Shown here piece after piece: positions 50,296 to 59,861 of a DNA stretch of 64,000 nucleotides. The notes beneath the pieces are model-generated. The model saw only the letters and a program-made list of their open reading frames with translations, searched no databases and was not told the DNA's origin. Positions within the stretch are counted from its first letter, which is position 1. Each line of letters starts with the position of its first letter. The position numbers and the translations under genes were made by a program. The DNA comes from Paractinoplanes deccanensis. GTDB lineage: Bacteria > Actinomycetota > Actinomycetes > Mycobacteriales > Micromonosporaceae. The stretch covers positions 29,978 through 93,977 of the forward strand of contig NZ_BOMI01000064.1 in assembly GCF_016862115.1 (NCBI RefSeq), given 5' to 3'.

Positions 50296-51222
50296 ATGAC
50301 AGACCACGCCATCGTGGCCCACGGGCTACTCAAGACGTACCGCGACAAGCGGGCCCTCGACGGCTTCCACCTGGAGGTGCCCGCGGGCACCGTCTGCGGC
50401 CTTCTCGGGCCGAACGGGGCCGGCAAGACCACCGCCGTTCGCGTCCTGTCGACCCTGCTGCGCTTCGACGGGGGCCGGGCCACGGTGGCCGGCGCCGACA
50501 TCGCCCGGGAGCCCGCCGCGGTGCGGGCGCGGATCTCGCTGACCGGGCAGTACGCCGCCGTGGACGAGGTGCTGAGCGGGCGGCAGAACCTGGTCATGTT
50601 CGGCCGTCTGCGTCATCTGCCCCGGCGGGAGGCGACCAGGCGTGCCGAGGAATTGCTCGACGAGTTCGGGCTGATGGCGGCCGCCGACCGGTCCGCCGCC
50701 GAGTACTCGGGCGGCATGCGGCGGCGGCTCGATCTCGCGGCGAGCCTCGTTCAGCGGCCGAGCGTGCTTTTCCTCGACGAGCCGACGACCGGGCTCGACC
50801 CGGCCAGCCGTACCCGGGTGTGGGGTGCCGTCCGCAAGCTCGTGGCCGAGGGGACCACCGTGCTGCTCACCACGCAGTACCTGGACGAGGCCGATCAGCT
50901 CGCCGACCGGATCAGCGTGATGGACGCCGGCCGGGTCGTCGCCGAGGGCACCCCGGACGAGCTCAAGGCGGCGCTCGGCGCGGACCGGCTCGAAGTGGTG
51001 GTGCACGACGCCGGGCAGCTCGTCGCGGCCGCCGCGCTGCTCGGGGCCACGGAGACCGACGTGGACACGCGGCGTGTGCGGGTGCCGGTCACCGACCGGG
51101 TGGCCGCGCTGACCGGGGCGCTGCGGGCGCTGGAGGCGGCCGCCATCGCGGTCGACGACATCGGGATCCGGCGGCCCACCTTGGACGAGGCGTTCCTGCG
51201 CCTGACGGGAGGCGAGCGATGA
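50296..51222 (+). CDS. ABC-2 exporter ATPase (DrrA type)
   Basis: A 308-residue ATPase: Walker A GLLGPNGAGKTTAV near residue 36, signature EYSGGMRRRLDLAASL, Walker B VLFLDEPTTGLDP, switch TTQYLDEADQLADRI, where His is replaced by Gln as in the DrrA branch. The C-terminal 80-residue extension and LDEAFLRLTG ending are typical of DrrA-like daunorubicin-type exporters. It overlaps the permease gene by ATGA. Function: export of a drug or other hydrophobic molecule; substrate unknown. ATG 50296 is preferred to the upstream ATG 50257. Confidence 0.9.
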   Translation: MTDHAIVAHGLLKTYRDKRALDGFHLEVPAGTVCGLLGPNGAGKTTAVRVLSTLLRFDGGRATVAGADIAREPAAVRARISLTGQYAAVDEVLSGRQNLVMFGRLRHLPRREATRRAEELLDEFGLMAAADRSAAEYSGGMRRRLDLAASLVQRPSVLFLDEPTTGLDPASRTRVWGAVRKLVAEGTTVLLTTQYLDEADQLADRISVMDAGRVVAEGTPDELKAALGADRLEVVVHDAGQLVAAAALLGATETDVDTRRVRVPVTDRVAALTGALRALEAAAIAVDDIGIRRPTLDEAFLRLTGGER

Positions 51223-51989
51223 GCGACGGACTGGTGATGACGGGCCGCTACCTGCGCCACGTGGTGCGGGCGCCGGAGCAGATCGTCATCTTCTTCACCT
51301 TGCCGATCATGTTCGTGCTGGTCTTCGGCTACGTGTTCGGGTCCGGCATGGCCGTGTCGGGCACCGCCTACCGCGAGTTCCTGCTGCCCGGCGTCTTCGG
51401 CATGACGCAGTTGTACGGTCTGGGCGCCACCGCCATCGCGATCTCCACGGACATCGGCAAGGGCGTGGTCGACCGGTTCCGGTCGATGCCGACCGCCCGG
51501 TCCGCGCTGATGACCGGGCGCGCCGCGGCCGATCTGGTCCGGGCGGGGCTGGAGATGGCCGTGCTGGTCGTCTGCGGCCTGCTCGTCGGCTGGCAGTGGC
51601 ACCGCGGTGCCGGTCTCGCGCTCGCCGCCGTGGGCCTGCTCCTGCTGCTGCGGCTGGCCCTGACCTGCGTCGGTGTCTACCTCGGCACGGTCGTGCCCAA
51701 CCCGGACACGGTCTCGCTGATCGTCTTTCCGCTGGCGTTCCCGCTGACCGCGCTCTCCAACGTCTTCGTGGCGCCGGAGCTGATGCCGGACTGGCTGGGC
51801 GCGGTGAGCGCCTGGAACCCGCTGTCGGCGACCGTGGCGGCCTGCCGCGAGCTCTTCGGCAATCCCGGCGTCGGCGGCGACTCGTGGCCGGCGGAGCACC
51901 CGATCCTGCTCGCGGTCCTCTGGCCGCTCGCGCTGATCGCGGTCTTCGCGCCGTTGGCGGTGCGAAGCTACCGGCGGTTGAGCAGGTAG
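51219..51989 (+). CDS. ABC-2 exporter permease (DrrB type)
   Basis: A 256-residue membrane protein with six helices. It has IFFTLPIMFVLVFGYVFGSG, the loop DRFRSMPTARSALMTGR, typical of DrrB, and FPLTALSNVFVAPELMPDWL. It is coupled to the DrrA-like gene and with it should form an exporter. Confidence 0.9.
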   Translation: MSDGLVMTGRYLRHVVRAPEQIVIFFTLPIMFVLVFGYVFGSGMAVSGTAYREFLLPGVFGMTQLYGLGATAIAISTDIGKGVVDRFRSMPTARSALMTGRAAADLVRAGLEMAVLVVCGLLVGWQWHRGAGLALAAVGLLLLLRLALTCVGVYLGTVVPNPDTVSLIVFPLAFPLTALSNVFVAPELMPDWLGAVSAWNPLSATVAACRELFGNPGVGGDSWPAEHPILLAVLWPLALIAVFAPLAVRSYRRLSR

Positions 51990-52012
51990 CGGCCCGGCGG
52001 CACACTGACCCG

Positions 52013-53542
52013 GTGGACGGACTGACCCGGCGCCGCTTCCTTCAGGCCCTCGGCGTGAGCGGCGGCGCCGGCGCCCTCCTCGCCACGCTGGCGGCGAACG
52101 GGGGCACCGCCGTCACCCCGCCCTGGACGCCGCCGGCGCGGGCCGGGCGCGCCGGCCGCTCGGTGGTCGTGCTGGGCGGCGGCATAGCGGGGCTCACCAC
52201 CGCGTACGAGCTGGGCAAGGCCGGCCACCGCTGCACGGTGCTGGAGGCCCGGGCGAGACCCGGCGGCCGGGTGCTGACCATCCGGGGCGGCGACCGCGAG
52301 ACCGACCTGGACGGGCACACCCAGCGGGCCGCCTTCGCCTATGGCACCTACTTCAACGCCGGGGCGGCGCGCATCGCGCCCTGGATGGTGACCCTCGACT
52401 ACTGCCGCGAGCTGGGCGTGCCCGTCGAGGTCTTCGTCAACTCCAACGCGGACGCCTTCATCCACCGCTCGGCCGGCGGCGCCCCGGTCCGGTTCCGCAC
52501 GGCCAGGGCAGACCTCTACGGGTACGTGTCGCAGCTGCTCACCCGGGTCACCCGGCAGGGCCTGCTCGACGCCGAGCTGGCCACCGGCGGGCGCGACGAG
52601 TTGCTGGCGTTCCTGCGCGAGTTCGGCCGGCTCACCGACACCGGGGAGTATCTCGGCGGCCCGGACCGCGGGTTCGCGGTGTATCCGGGCGCTGACGGAG
52701 GCGTACCCCTGCAAGGTCCTCCCTCGCTGTCCGAGGTGCTCACCGGCGGCGCCGGCGCGTCTCTGGGCTTCGATCTCGGGTTCGACCAGGCGATGCCGAT
52801 GTTCCAGCCGGTCGGCGGCATGGACCGCATCCCGGCGGCGCTGGCCCGGGCGGTCGGCGAGGAGCGGATCCGGCTCGGCGCCGAGGTCGTCGCGGTCACC
52901 AACCGGCCGGACGGCGTGGAGGTGCGTTACCGGCAGGACGGCCGCGCGCACGCGATCGTGGCGGACTTCTGCGTGGCCACCCTGCCGCCGCATCTGATGG
53001 CCCGCATCCCGCACAACCTGGGCGACGACGTGAGCCTCGCGCTCGCGGCGTTCCGCCCGGCCGCCGCGGGCAAGATCGGGCTGGAGTACGCGAGCCGCTG
53101 GTGGGAGACCGAGCTGGGCATCTACGGCGGCAGCACGGACACCGACCTCGACCTGCGCCAGGTGTGGTATCCGTCGTCCGGGTTCCACTCGCCGCGCGGC
53201 CTCGTCGTCGGCTACTACAACTTCGGGCCGGACGCGGAGGCGTACGCGAGCCTGGCCCCTCGCGACCGCGCGGCACGAGCCGTCTCGCTCGGCGAGCGGA
53301 TCCACGGCCCGAGATTCCGTACGGAGCTCGCGTCGTCCTTCTCGGTGAGCTGGAGCCGCGTCCCCCACCTGGAGGGTGCCTGGGCCACGCCGCCCTACGG
53401 AAGCCCGGCCTTCGCCCTGCTGCGCTCCCCCGCCGGGCGCGTGCTCTTCGCCGGCGACTGGCTGAGCCACACGGTGGCGTGGCAGCACGGCGCCTTCGTG
53501 TCGGCCCGCGCCGCCGTCACGGCCGTGCACGAGCGTGCCTAA
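52013..53542 (+). CDS. Tat-exported flavin amine oxidase
   Basis: A 509-residue FAD oxidase with a twin-arginine signal (LTRRRFLQALGVSGGAGALL). The FAD-binding dinucleotide motif is VVVLGGGIAGLTTAYELGKA, followed by EARARPGGRVLTIR; the C-terminal FAD motif is LFAGDWLSHTVAWQHGAF. It fits the L-amino-acid/monoamine oxidase family. GTG 52013 places the signal peptide at the N-terminus. The substrate is unknown. It follows the ABC exporter by 23 bp and may be cotranscribed. Confidence 0.87.
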   Translation: MDGLTRRRFLQALGVSGGAGALLATLAANGGTAVTPPWTPPARAGRAGRSVVVLGGGIAGLTTAYELGKAGHRCTVLEARARPGGRVLTIRGGDRETDLDGHTQRAAFAYGTYFNAGAARIAPWMVTLDYCRELGVPVEVFVNSNADAFIHRSAGGAPVRFRTARADLYGYVSQLLTRVTRQGLLDAELATGGRDELLAFLREFGRLTDTGEYLGGPDRGFAVYPGADGGVPLQGPPSLSEVLTGGAGASLGFDLGFDQAMPMFQPVGGMDRIPAALARAVGEERIRLGAEVVAVTNRPDGVEVRYRQDGRAHAIVADFCVATLPPHLMARIPHNLGDDVSLALAAFRPAAAGKIGLEYASRWWETELGIYGGSTDTDLDLRQVWYPSSGFHSPRGLVVGYYNFGPDAEAYASLAPRDRAARAVSLGERIHGPRFRTELASSFSVSWSRVPHLEGAWATPPYGSPAFALLRSPAGRVLFAGDWLSHTVAWQHGAFVSARAAVTAVHERA

Positions 53543-53901
53543 CCGAGCTCCGCTTCGATCTCCTCGGGGGCGCGCATCCGCCAGGCGTCGGTGACGAGTT
53601 CCGTGAGCCGCGCCACATCAACGCGCGGTAACCGGAGCATCACCAATGGAAGGCCGTCGTAGCCCGGCACCGTGAAGAACAGGTCGGGCTCGCCCAGCAG
53701 GAGGGCCTGTTTCTCGGCCTCGTCGCCGACGTAGAGGACGGCGACGTCGGTGCGGATCACCCGTGGCTTTCCCGGGATCCGCTCCGGGTAGGACCAGACG
53801 AAGCCCCGGTTGGCGACCCGGAAGTCGAAGCCGTCGCTGTCGATCTCGACGACGTGCGGCAGGGAGAGCGCCAGGCTGCGGACATCGTCGGCGGTCGCCA
53901 C
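53539..53901 (-). CDS. MmcQ/YjbR family protein
   Basis: A 120-residue protein: SLALSLPHVVEIDSDGFDFRV, VLYVGDEAEKQALLLGEPDLFF, YDGLPLVMLRLPRVDVARL and a helical end. This is the YjbR/MmcQ pattern, a DNA-binding-like or CyaY-like fold of unclear role. GTG 53901 is chosen because GGGGAGGA precedes it. Its stop overlaps the stop of the oxidase gene. Confidence 0.88.
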   Translation of the reverse strand: MATADDVRSLALSLPHVVEIDSDGFDFRVANRGFVWSYPERIPGKPRVIRTDVAVLYVGDEAEKQALLLGEPDLFFTVPGYDGLPLVMLRLPRVDVARLTELVTDAWRMRAPEEIEAELG

Positions 53902-54022
53902 GAGAAGTCCTCCCCTTTCGGTCCGATATGACACACCACTGTGCCACCGCCGACAGTCTCCCAAAGTTCATGCGTAGGATTCCTCCCCGCACGGTCTTGC
54001 CGCAGGGATCCGAGGGAAAACG

Positions 54023-54733
54023 ATGCCGCTCACTCCAGCCGACATTCACAACATGGCGTTCAAGAAGCCTGCGATCGGCAAGCGGGGGTACGACGAGGAG
54101 GACGTCGACGCGTTCCTCGACGAGGTGGAGCAGGAGCTCATCCGCCTGATCGAGGAGAACCGCGCCCTGGCGGACCAGGTGCAGCGCAACGGCGGCGGCA
54201 TGGGCCCCGGCCCGTCCGGCCCGTCGTCGAACAACCGGGCCATGGAGGCCGAGCTGGCCGCCCTGACCACCCAGCTCGGGCGCATGCAGGAGGCCCGCGC
54301 CCGCGCCGAGCAGAACGCCCGCAGCGTGCAGGCCCAGCTCGAGCGCGCCCGCACCGAGCGGCCGGCCACCCCGCCGCCCGCCGACAAGGACGACCGCCTC
54401 TCGGCCGTGCTGATGATGGCCCAGCGCACCGCCGACGACCACATGCGCGACGCCCAGCAGGAGGCCGAGTCGCTGCTCAAGGCCGCCCGCGAGCAGTCCG
54501 AGGAGATCACCGGCGACGCGCTGCTGGCCGCCGACAACATCGAGACCGACGCGCGGCGCAACCACAGCGACGCCCTGGCCAGCATCGACCAGAAGCGCGA
54601 CGCGCTGCTCGACGAGATCGACCGGCTGGGCCAGCTGGCGCGCACCTACCAGTCGGCGCTCAGCGCCCACGTGCAGCAGCAGCTCCAGGAGCTCGACAGC
54701 GTCTCCAACGGCACGAGCCGCGACCTGGACTGA
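54023..54733 (+). CDS. DivIVA/Wag31-family protein
   Basis: A 236-residue coiled-coil protein. The N-terminal DivIVA domain is very clear ([20 protein letters not shown], then [20 protein letters not shown]); a Gly/Pro/Asn-rich linker (residues 57-72) and two long coiled-coil stretches follow. Wag31/DivIVA marks cell poles and directs tip growth in actinobacteria. It is not in a division cluster here, so it may be a paralogue or the main gene in another location. Confidence 0.88.
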   Translation: MPLTPADIHNMAFKKPAIGKRGYDEEDVDAFLDEVEQELIRLIEENRALADQVQRNGGGMGPGPSGPSSNNRAMEAELAALTTQLGRMQEARARAEQNARSVQAQLERARTERPATPPPADKDDRLSAVLMMAQRTADDHMRDAQQEAESLLKAAREQSEEITGDALLAADNIETDARRNHSDALASIDQKRDALLDEIDRLGQLARTYQSALSAHVQQQLQELDSVSNGTSRDLD

Positions 54734-54867
54734 CCGGGCGGGGCAGCCAGGGGGCCATCACACGGTGGTATGTGGCAAGTGGAAGGTGACCGGAGCGCCC
54801 GCGCGCGCGTACGGTACTTCGACAGCCATCAATCCCCCGGCTGCCCTTTCCCCGGAAGGAGTCCGGC

Positions 54868-55554
54868 GTGCGCATCCGCATCGTCGTCGCCTCACTCGCC
54901 ACCGCCCTCACTGGCGCCCTGGCGGTTCCGTCCGCCGCCGCGGCCGCGGTCGACGACCCCTCGACCACCATCATCGGAGGCGGTACGGTCTCGTCCGCGC
55001 CGTGGGCCGCCGCCGTGTTCAGCAACGGCAGCTTCACCTGCTCCGGCACGATCATCTCGGCGAACTACGTGCTCACCGCCCGCCACTGCATCAGCGGCTC
55101 GATGTCGGTGCGCGTCGGCAGCGTCAACCGCACCTCCGGCGGCACGACCCGCACCGTCAGCAGCACGGCGACCCGCTACGACCTGGCGCTGATGCGTCTG
55201 TCCAGCCCGATCACGACGTCGTACATGCCGCTGTCGAGCGCGTACCCGCCGGTCGGGTCGACCAACAGCATCTACGGCTGGGGCATGACCTGCTACAGCG
55301 GCTGCAGCGCCTCGACGACGCTCAAGACCGCCACCGTCCAGGTCACCTCGACCAACCAGACCGACGCGTACGGGGGCCGCGCCATCGGCAGCACGCGGAT
55401 CAACGGCAACGCGTGGCGTGGCGACTCCGGCGGCCCGCAGGTCTACAACGGCGCCCAGGTCGGCGTGGCGTCCACCGCCGACGGCACGAGCCGCCAGTAC
55501 TACGGCAGCGTCGCCTACAACCGCGCCTGGATCCAGTCGACGGCCGGCGTCTGA
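54868..55554 (+). CDS. Secreted trypsin-like serine protease
   Basis: A 228-residue S1 protease with a Sec signal (MRIRIVVASLATALTGALAV) and short propeptide, mature start IIGGGTVSSAP. Catalytic His in TARHC, Asp in YDLALMRL and Ser in GDSGGPQ are all present; four Cys match the trypsin disulfides. GTG 54868 is preceded by GGAAGGAG. It should be extracellular. A hairpin terminator follows. Confidence 0.92.
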   Translation: MRIRIVVASLATALTGALAVPSAAAAAVDDPSTTIIGGGTVSSAPWAAAVFSNGSFTCSGTIISANYVLTARHCISGSMSVRVGSVNRTSGGTTRTVSSTATRYDLALMRLSSPITTSYMPLSSAYPPVGSTNSIYGWGMTCYSGCSASTTLKTATVQVTSTNQTDAYGGRAIGSTRINGNAWRGDSGGPQVYNGAQVGVASTADGTSRQYYGSVAYNRAWIQSTAGV

Positions 55555-55567
55555 CCGAGCCCGCTCC

Positions 55568-55600
55568 GAAGGCCCTTCCCGCCCGGCGGGGAGGGCCTTC
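55568..55600 (+). terminator. Hairpin terminator after the protease gene
   Basis: GAAGGCCC...GGGCCTTC with an extended inner stem (TCCCG/CGGGGA region) starts 13 bp after the protease stop. Confidence 0.7.
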
Positions 55601-55711
55601 GCGGCATACGCCACGCCTGCGCTCTGCGCCTTCGCCACGCTACGAATCGTCGATAATATGAGTCCCAAAGTCGTCGCGGAATCACAGCCCGTCAAACAAT
55701 GATCATGCGGG

Positions 55712-55740
55712 TTGACTAACGGTTCCGGACCATATATCTG
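55712..55740 (+). promoter_or_regulatory. Probable vegetative promoter of the LCP gene
   Basis: TTGACT (55712-55717), 17 bp, then TATCTG (55735-55740) in an AT-rich stretch, 36 bp or more before the LCP start codon. Confidence 0.5.
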
Positions 55741-55775
55741 TTCTGTCTGGCGATGAGCGGGCCTCACGGAGGCTG

Positions 55776-56990
55776 ATGCCACAAGTGAGGAGTTCGACGT
55801 CTATGCCGGCACAGGCCACGTTGGGGGAACGCGGGCAGCGCAAGCCGCAGGACGGCTCCGGCGCAAGCACCAAAAAGAAGCCGAAAAGCCGCAAGCTCCC
55901 GTTGTGGACCAAACTGGTCACGGCCTTCGGTGTGCTTCTTCTGCTGGTCGGCGGCGGCGGGCTCGTCTCGGTGAAGTATTTCCTCAACCAGCTCACCAGT
56001 AACATTCAGACGACGTCCAGCGTTCTCGACTCCGCGGGCCTCGGCAACAAGGCGGTCGCCTCCGGCAAGATGCCCGACGGCGCGATGAACATCCTCATGC
56101 TCGGCCTCGACACGCGCACGGGCTGGGAGGAGAAGGGCGAGCTGTCCCGCTCCGACACGATGATGATCCTGCACATCACCGCGTCGCACGACCAGGCGTA
56201 CATGATCTCGATCCCGCGCGACACGATCGTGGAGGTCCCGGCCGACGAGTCGCTCGGCTTCCGCGGCTCGACCGAGAAGATCAACGGCGCCTACGCGAAC
56301 GGGTCGCGGGACGGCCGCGGCTGGCAGGGCGGCGCGAAGCTCGCGACCGCGACGGTCAACAAGCTGACCGGCATCGAGTTCGACGGCGTCGTGGTCATCG
56401 ACTTCAACGGCTTCAAGGGCATCCTCGAGGCCATGGGCGGCGTCTACATGTGCGTCGACAAGCGCATGTGGTCGAGCCACTACATCGTGGTCGACGGCAA
56501 GGTGAAGTACGCCGAGGGCGCCGACCCCAAGAGCCCGCCGAAGAACGCGCTGTGGTTCGAGAAGGGCTGCCGCAACATGAAGCCGTGGGAGGCGCTCGAG
56601 TTCTCCCGGCTCCGCCACTCGGCCAACGGCGACTACGACCGCCAGCGCCACCAGCAGCAGCTGCTGCGCGCCATGATGAAGAAGGCGACCAGCGCCGGCA
56701 TCATCAGCAACCCGACCAAGGTCTCCAAGATCCTGGCCGCCGCGGGCACCTCGCTCAAGATGGACACCCACGGCGTGCCCGTCACCGACTTCATCTTCGG
56801 CATGAAGGGCCTGGCGGCGGGCGACCTGATCCCGATCAAGACCAACGGCGGCACGTTCGCGTCGGTCCAGGGCGGTGAGGGCGTCAACGAGGCCACCCAG
56901 CAGCTGTTCAAGGCCACCGCCGAGGACAAGCTGCCGGCCTTCCTGGGCCGCCACCCCGAAATGCTGATCAGCGACCCAGCGACGTCGTAA
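55776..56990 (+). CDS. LytR-CpsA-Psr (LCP) family protein
   Basis: A 404-residue type II membrane protein: a basic cytoplasmic tail of about 40 residues (STKKKPKSRKLPLWTK), one membrane helix, then the LCP domain with MLGLDTRTGWEEKGELSRSD, SIPRDTIVEVP and EFSRLRHSANGDYDRQRHQQ. LCP proteins transfer wall polymers such as teichoic acids or arabinogalactan to peptidoglycan. ATG 55776 or ATG 55803 may be the start. The gene is monocistronic. Confidence 0.9.
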   Translation: MPQVRSSTSMPAQATLGERGQRKPQDGSGASTKKKPKSRKLPLWTKLVTAFGVLLLLVGGGGLVSVKYFLNQLTSNIQTTSSVLDSAGLGNKAVASGKMPDGAMNILMLGLDTRTGWEEKGELSRSDTMMILHITASHDQAYMISIPRDTIVEVPADESLGFRGSTEKINGAYANGSRDGRGWQGGAKLATATVNKLTGIEFDGVVVIDFNGFKGILEAMGGVYMCVDKRMWSSHYIVVDGKVKYAEGADPKSPPKNALWFEKGCRNMKPWEALEFSRLRHSANGDYDRQRHQQQLLRAMMKKATSAGIISNPTKVSKILAAAGTSLKMDTHGVPVTDFIFGMKGLAAGDLIPIKTNGGTFASVQGGEGVNEATQQLFKATAEDKLPAFLGRHPEMLISDPATS

Positions 56991-56996
56991 CGGCTA

Positions 56997-57953
56997 TTAC
57001 CGCAGCGCGGGCAGGACCTTGCTCCCGAAGGCGTCGATGAAGGGCGCGAGGTTCTGCCCCACGTGGTGCAGGTAGATCCGGTCGAAGCCGAGCGCGGCGT
57101 AGCGCCGCAGCCGTTCGGTGTGCTCCTCCAGGTCGGCCGAGATGTCCACGACCTTGCGCACCTGGTCGACGGTCACGTTCTCGGAGATGACGTCGAAGTG
57201 CTCGACCGTCTCGGCGTCCCAGCACACCGGCGGCGCGAAGATGTTGCTGCGCCACTGGTCGTGCGCGATCTGCTCGGCCTCGGCCTCGGTCGGCGCCCAG
57301 CTGAGGTGCACCTGGAGGCAGACCGGCCCGGTGCCGCCCGCGTTCCGGTAGGCGGCGATCATCTCGCGCAGGTGCTCCTCGGGCGCGTTGACGGTGACCA
57401 GCCCGTCGGCCCATCCCCCGCACCACGCGGCGGTCTTCGTGCTCACCGCCGCCCCGATCAGCGGCGGCGCCTGCTCGGGCCGGGTCCAGAGCTTCGCCCG
57501 GTCGACGGTGATGATCCCGTCGCGGGTGACCTCCTTGCCGGCCAGCAGGCCGCGGATCACCTCGACGCAGGCCAGCAGCCGCGCCTCGCGGAGGTCCTTG
57601 CGCGGCCACGGCTCGCCCGTGATGTGCTCGTTGCTGTATTCGCCGCTGCCCAGCGCCGCCCAGAACCGCCCCGGGTACATCGACGCGAGCGTCCCGATGG
57701 CCTGCGCGATGATCGCCGGGTGGTACCGCTGGCCGGGCGCGTTCACCACGCCGAACGAGAGGTTCGTCGCCTGGAGCGCCGCGCCCAGCCACGACCAGGC
57801 GAAGCCGGACTGCCCCTGCCGGGCGCTCCACGGCGAGAAGTGATCGGAGCACATGGCCGCCTCGAAGCCCGCCCGTTCCGCGGCGACCACGGCGGCCAGC
57901 AGGTCGGCGGGCGGGATCTGCTCGTGCGAGGCATGGATTCCGTAGACCGTCAT
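56997..57953 (-). CDS. LLM-class flavin oxidoreductase
   Basis: A 318-residue luciferase-like monooxygenase-family protein: MTVYGIHASHEQIPPADLL, AMCSDHFSPWSARQGQSGFA, and GRFWAALGSGEYSNEHI. The pattern is like the FMN- or F420-dependent branch related to TIGR03885. It probably uses a deazaflavin or FMN cofactor. ATG 57953 is chosen because the upstream 14 residues contain no family text. The gene is convergent with the LCP gene and monocistronic. Confidence 0.85.
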   Translation of the reverse strand: MTVYGIHASHEQIPPADLLAAVVAAERAGFEAAMCSDHFSPWSARQGQSGFAWSWLGAALQATNLSFGVVNAPGQRYHPAIIAQAIGTLASMYPGRFWAALGSGEYSNEHITGEPWPRKDLREARLLACVEVIRGLLAGKEVTRDGIITVDRAKLWTRPEQAPPLIGAAVSTKTAAWCGGWADGLVTVNAPEEHLREMIAAYRNAGGTGPVCLQVHLSWAPTEAEAEQIAHDQWRSNIFAPPVCWDAETVEHFDVISENVTVDQVRKVVDISADLEEHTERLRRYAALGFDRIYLHHVGQNLAPFIDAFGSKVLPALR

Positions 57954-58048
57954 GGCCCTGTTCGTACCCACCGTAACCGGATAAGAATCGGTCACGAGCC
58001 CTCAGTTCCGGTAGCGATCGTGACGCCCGGGCATCAATCATCGGAGCC

Positions 58049-58774
58049 ATGACCCACCATCGGCTCACCCGCCGCCGGTTGCTCGTGAGCGCGGGCGCCG
58101 GCGTCCTCGGCCTGACGATTGTCAACACCGTGGCCGGATGCTCCGACTCCGGCTCCCCCGCCGCGCCGGCCTCCTCGCCGTCGCGGTCGAGCGGCGGCGG
58201 CTGGCAGCGGGTCAACCTCTCGTTCGTCTCCGCCTACCTGCTGATCCGCGGCGGCGAGGTGGCCGTGGTCGACCTGGGCACCCCGGGCTCCGGCGACGCG
58301 ATCGGCTCGGCGCTGACCGCCGCCGGCAGCGGCTGGAGCGCGGTGAAGCACGTCATCCTGACCCACCAGCACCAGGACCACGCGGGCGGCCTGCCCGACG
58401 TCGAGCCCCGGGTGCGGGCCACGTTCTACGCCGGCCAGGCCGACGTCGCCGCGATCGTCACCGCCCAGAAGCCGCTGAAGCCCCTCACCGACGGCGACGA
58501 GGTCTTCGGTCTGCAGATCATCGGCACGCCCGGGCACACCGCCGGCCACGTCTCGGTCTTCGACCCGTCCACCGGCACCCTGGTCGCCGGCGACGCGCTG
58601 CGCACCACCGAGGGCCTGGTCGGCGCCGACCCGAAATACACCGCCGACCCCGGCCAGGCCGCCGCCTCCGTCAAGAAGCTCGCCGCCCTCGACGTCCGCA
58701 CCATCCTGCCCGGCCACGGCGACCCCCTCACCGACGGCGCCGCCGACGCCCTGCGCAGGCTCGCCGCCGGCTAG
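58049..58774 (+). CDS. Secreted metallo-beta-lactamase-fold lipoprotein
   Basis: A 241-residue protein. The N-terminus combines a twin-arginine motif (TRRRLL) with a lipobox ending NTVAGC (Cys31), so it is a Tat-exported lipoprotein or Tat-Sec hybrid. The metal motif THQHQDHAGG near residue 108, GTPGHTAGHVS and LPGHGDPLTDG define a metallo-hydrolase of the glyoxalase-II-like type. Substrate unknown. Confidence 0.85.
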   Translation: MTHHRLTRRRLLVSAGAGVLGLTIVNTVAGCSDSGSPAAPASSPSRSSGGGWQRVNLSFVSAYLLIRGGEVAVVDLGTPGSGDAIGSALTAAGSGWSAVKHVILTHQHQDHAGGLPDVEPRVRATFYAGQADVAAIVTAQKPLKPLTDGDEVFGLQIIGTPGHTAGHVSVFDPSTGTLVAGDALRTTEGLVGADPKYTADPGQAAASVKKLAALDVRTILPGHGDPLTDGAADALRRLAAG

Positions 58775-58865
58775 CCCGCTCTTCTCCCTCTCGCGCCCCC
58801 GGCCCGTGATCGGGTACGGTTTCGCGCGGCGCAGTCGCGCCCACCACCTCCCCGGGAGCGGACCC

Positions 58866-59813
58866 ATGCGCCGGATCCTCGCCGCCGCCACTGCCCTGTT
58901 GCTGCTCGCCACGACGGCGTGCACATCGGACGACAAGAAGGCCGACGCCGGCGCCACCAAGGTCACCGTCGGCGTCGTGCCGATCATCGACGTGGCGCCG
59001 ATCTACCTGGGCAAGGCCAAGGGCTTCTTCGCGAGCCGCGGCATCGACCTGACGCTCGTGCCCGAGCAGGGCGGCTCGGCGATCGTGAAGAACGTCGTCG
59101 CCGGCAAGTACCCGTTCGGCTTCAGCAACGTCACCTCGCTGATGGCCGCGCAGATCGGCGGCGCACACCTCAAGGCGGTCGCGGCCGGCGTCTCCTCGAC
59201 CGGCCGGCCCGGGCGCGACTTCTCCGCGATCGTCGTGCACGACGGCAGCCCGATCCGCACGGCCAAGGACCTGGCCGGCAAGACGATCGCCGTCAACACC
59301 CTGAAGAACCTGGGCGACACCACGGTGCGGCAATCGGTGCGCCGGGCCGGCGGCGACCCGAGAAACCTGAGGTTCGAGGCGATGCCGTTCAGCGACATGC
59401 CCGGCGCGCTCCAGGGCGGCCGGATCGACGCGGCGTGGGTGGTCGAGCCGCAACTGTCCCAGGCGCTCACCCAGGGCGGCCAGATCGTGGCCTCCAACTT
59501 CGTGGACACCGCCGACGACCTGACCGTCGCGCTCTACTTCACCAGCGAGGCCACGATCGCCAAGAGCCCCGCGCTGGTCACCGGCTTCACCGAGGCCGTC
59601 AAGGAGTCGCTGGCCTACGCCGCCGCCCACCCCGACGAGGTGCGCGACATCGTCGGCACGTACACCACGATCAACGACACGGTACGGATCGCGATGATCC
59701 TGCCCAGCTGGCCCGGCGAGATCAACCGCCCGTCGATCGAGCGGATGGCCCAGCTGGGCCGCACCGACGGCATCCTCACCAAGGCACCCGCCCTCGACCA
59801 GCTCCTCCCGTAG
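58866..59813 (+). CDS. NitT/TauT-type ABC substrate-binding lipoprotein (no partner genes)
   Basis: A 315-residue lipoprotein (signal RRILAAATALLLLATTAC). The mature part is the periplasmic type II fold: VGVVPIIDVAPIYLGKAKGF and GNSNVTSL-like text (YPFGFSNVTSLMAAQ), AVNTLKNLGDTTVRQ, AAWVVEPQLSQAL. It resembles SsuA/TauA/NMT1 binding proteins for sulfonates, nitrate or thiamine precursors. No permease or ATPase is next to it, so the transporter partners are elsewhere. Confidence 0.87.
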   Translation: MRRILAAATALLLLATTACTSDDKKADAGATKVTVGVVPIIDVAPIYLGKAKGFFASRGIDLTLVPEQGGSAIVKNVVAGKYPFGFSNVTSLMAAQIGGAHLKAVAAGVSSTGRPGRDFSAIVVHDGSPIRTAKDLAGKTIAVNTLKNLGDTTVRQSVRRAGGDPRNLRFEAMPFSDMPGALQGGRIDAAWVVEPQLSQALTQGGQIVASNFVDTADDLTVALYFTSEATIAKSPALVTGFTEAVKESLAYAAAHPDEVRDIVGTYTTINDTVRIAMILPSWPGEINRPSIERMAQLGRTDGILTKAPALDQLLP

Positions 59814-59861
59814 CCCAGGCGCCCTACGCCCGCCGCACGCATGGTCGGCGCCGCCCGGCGG

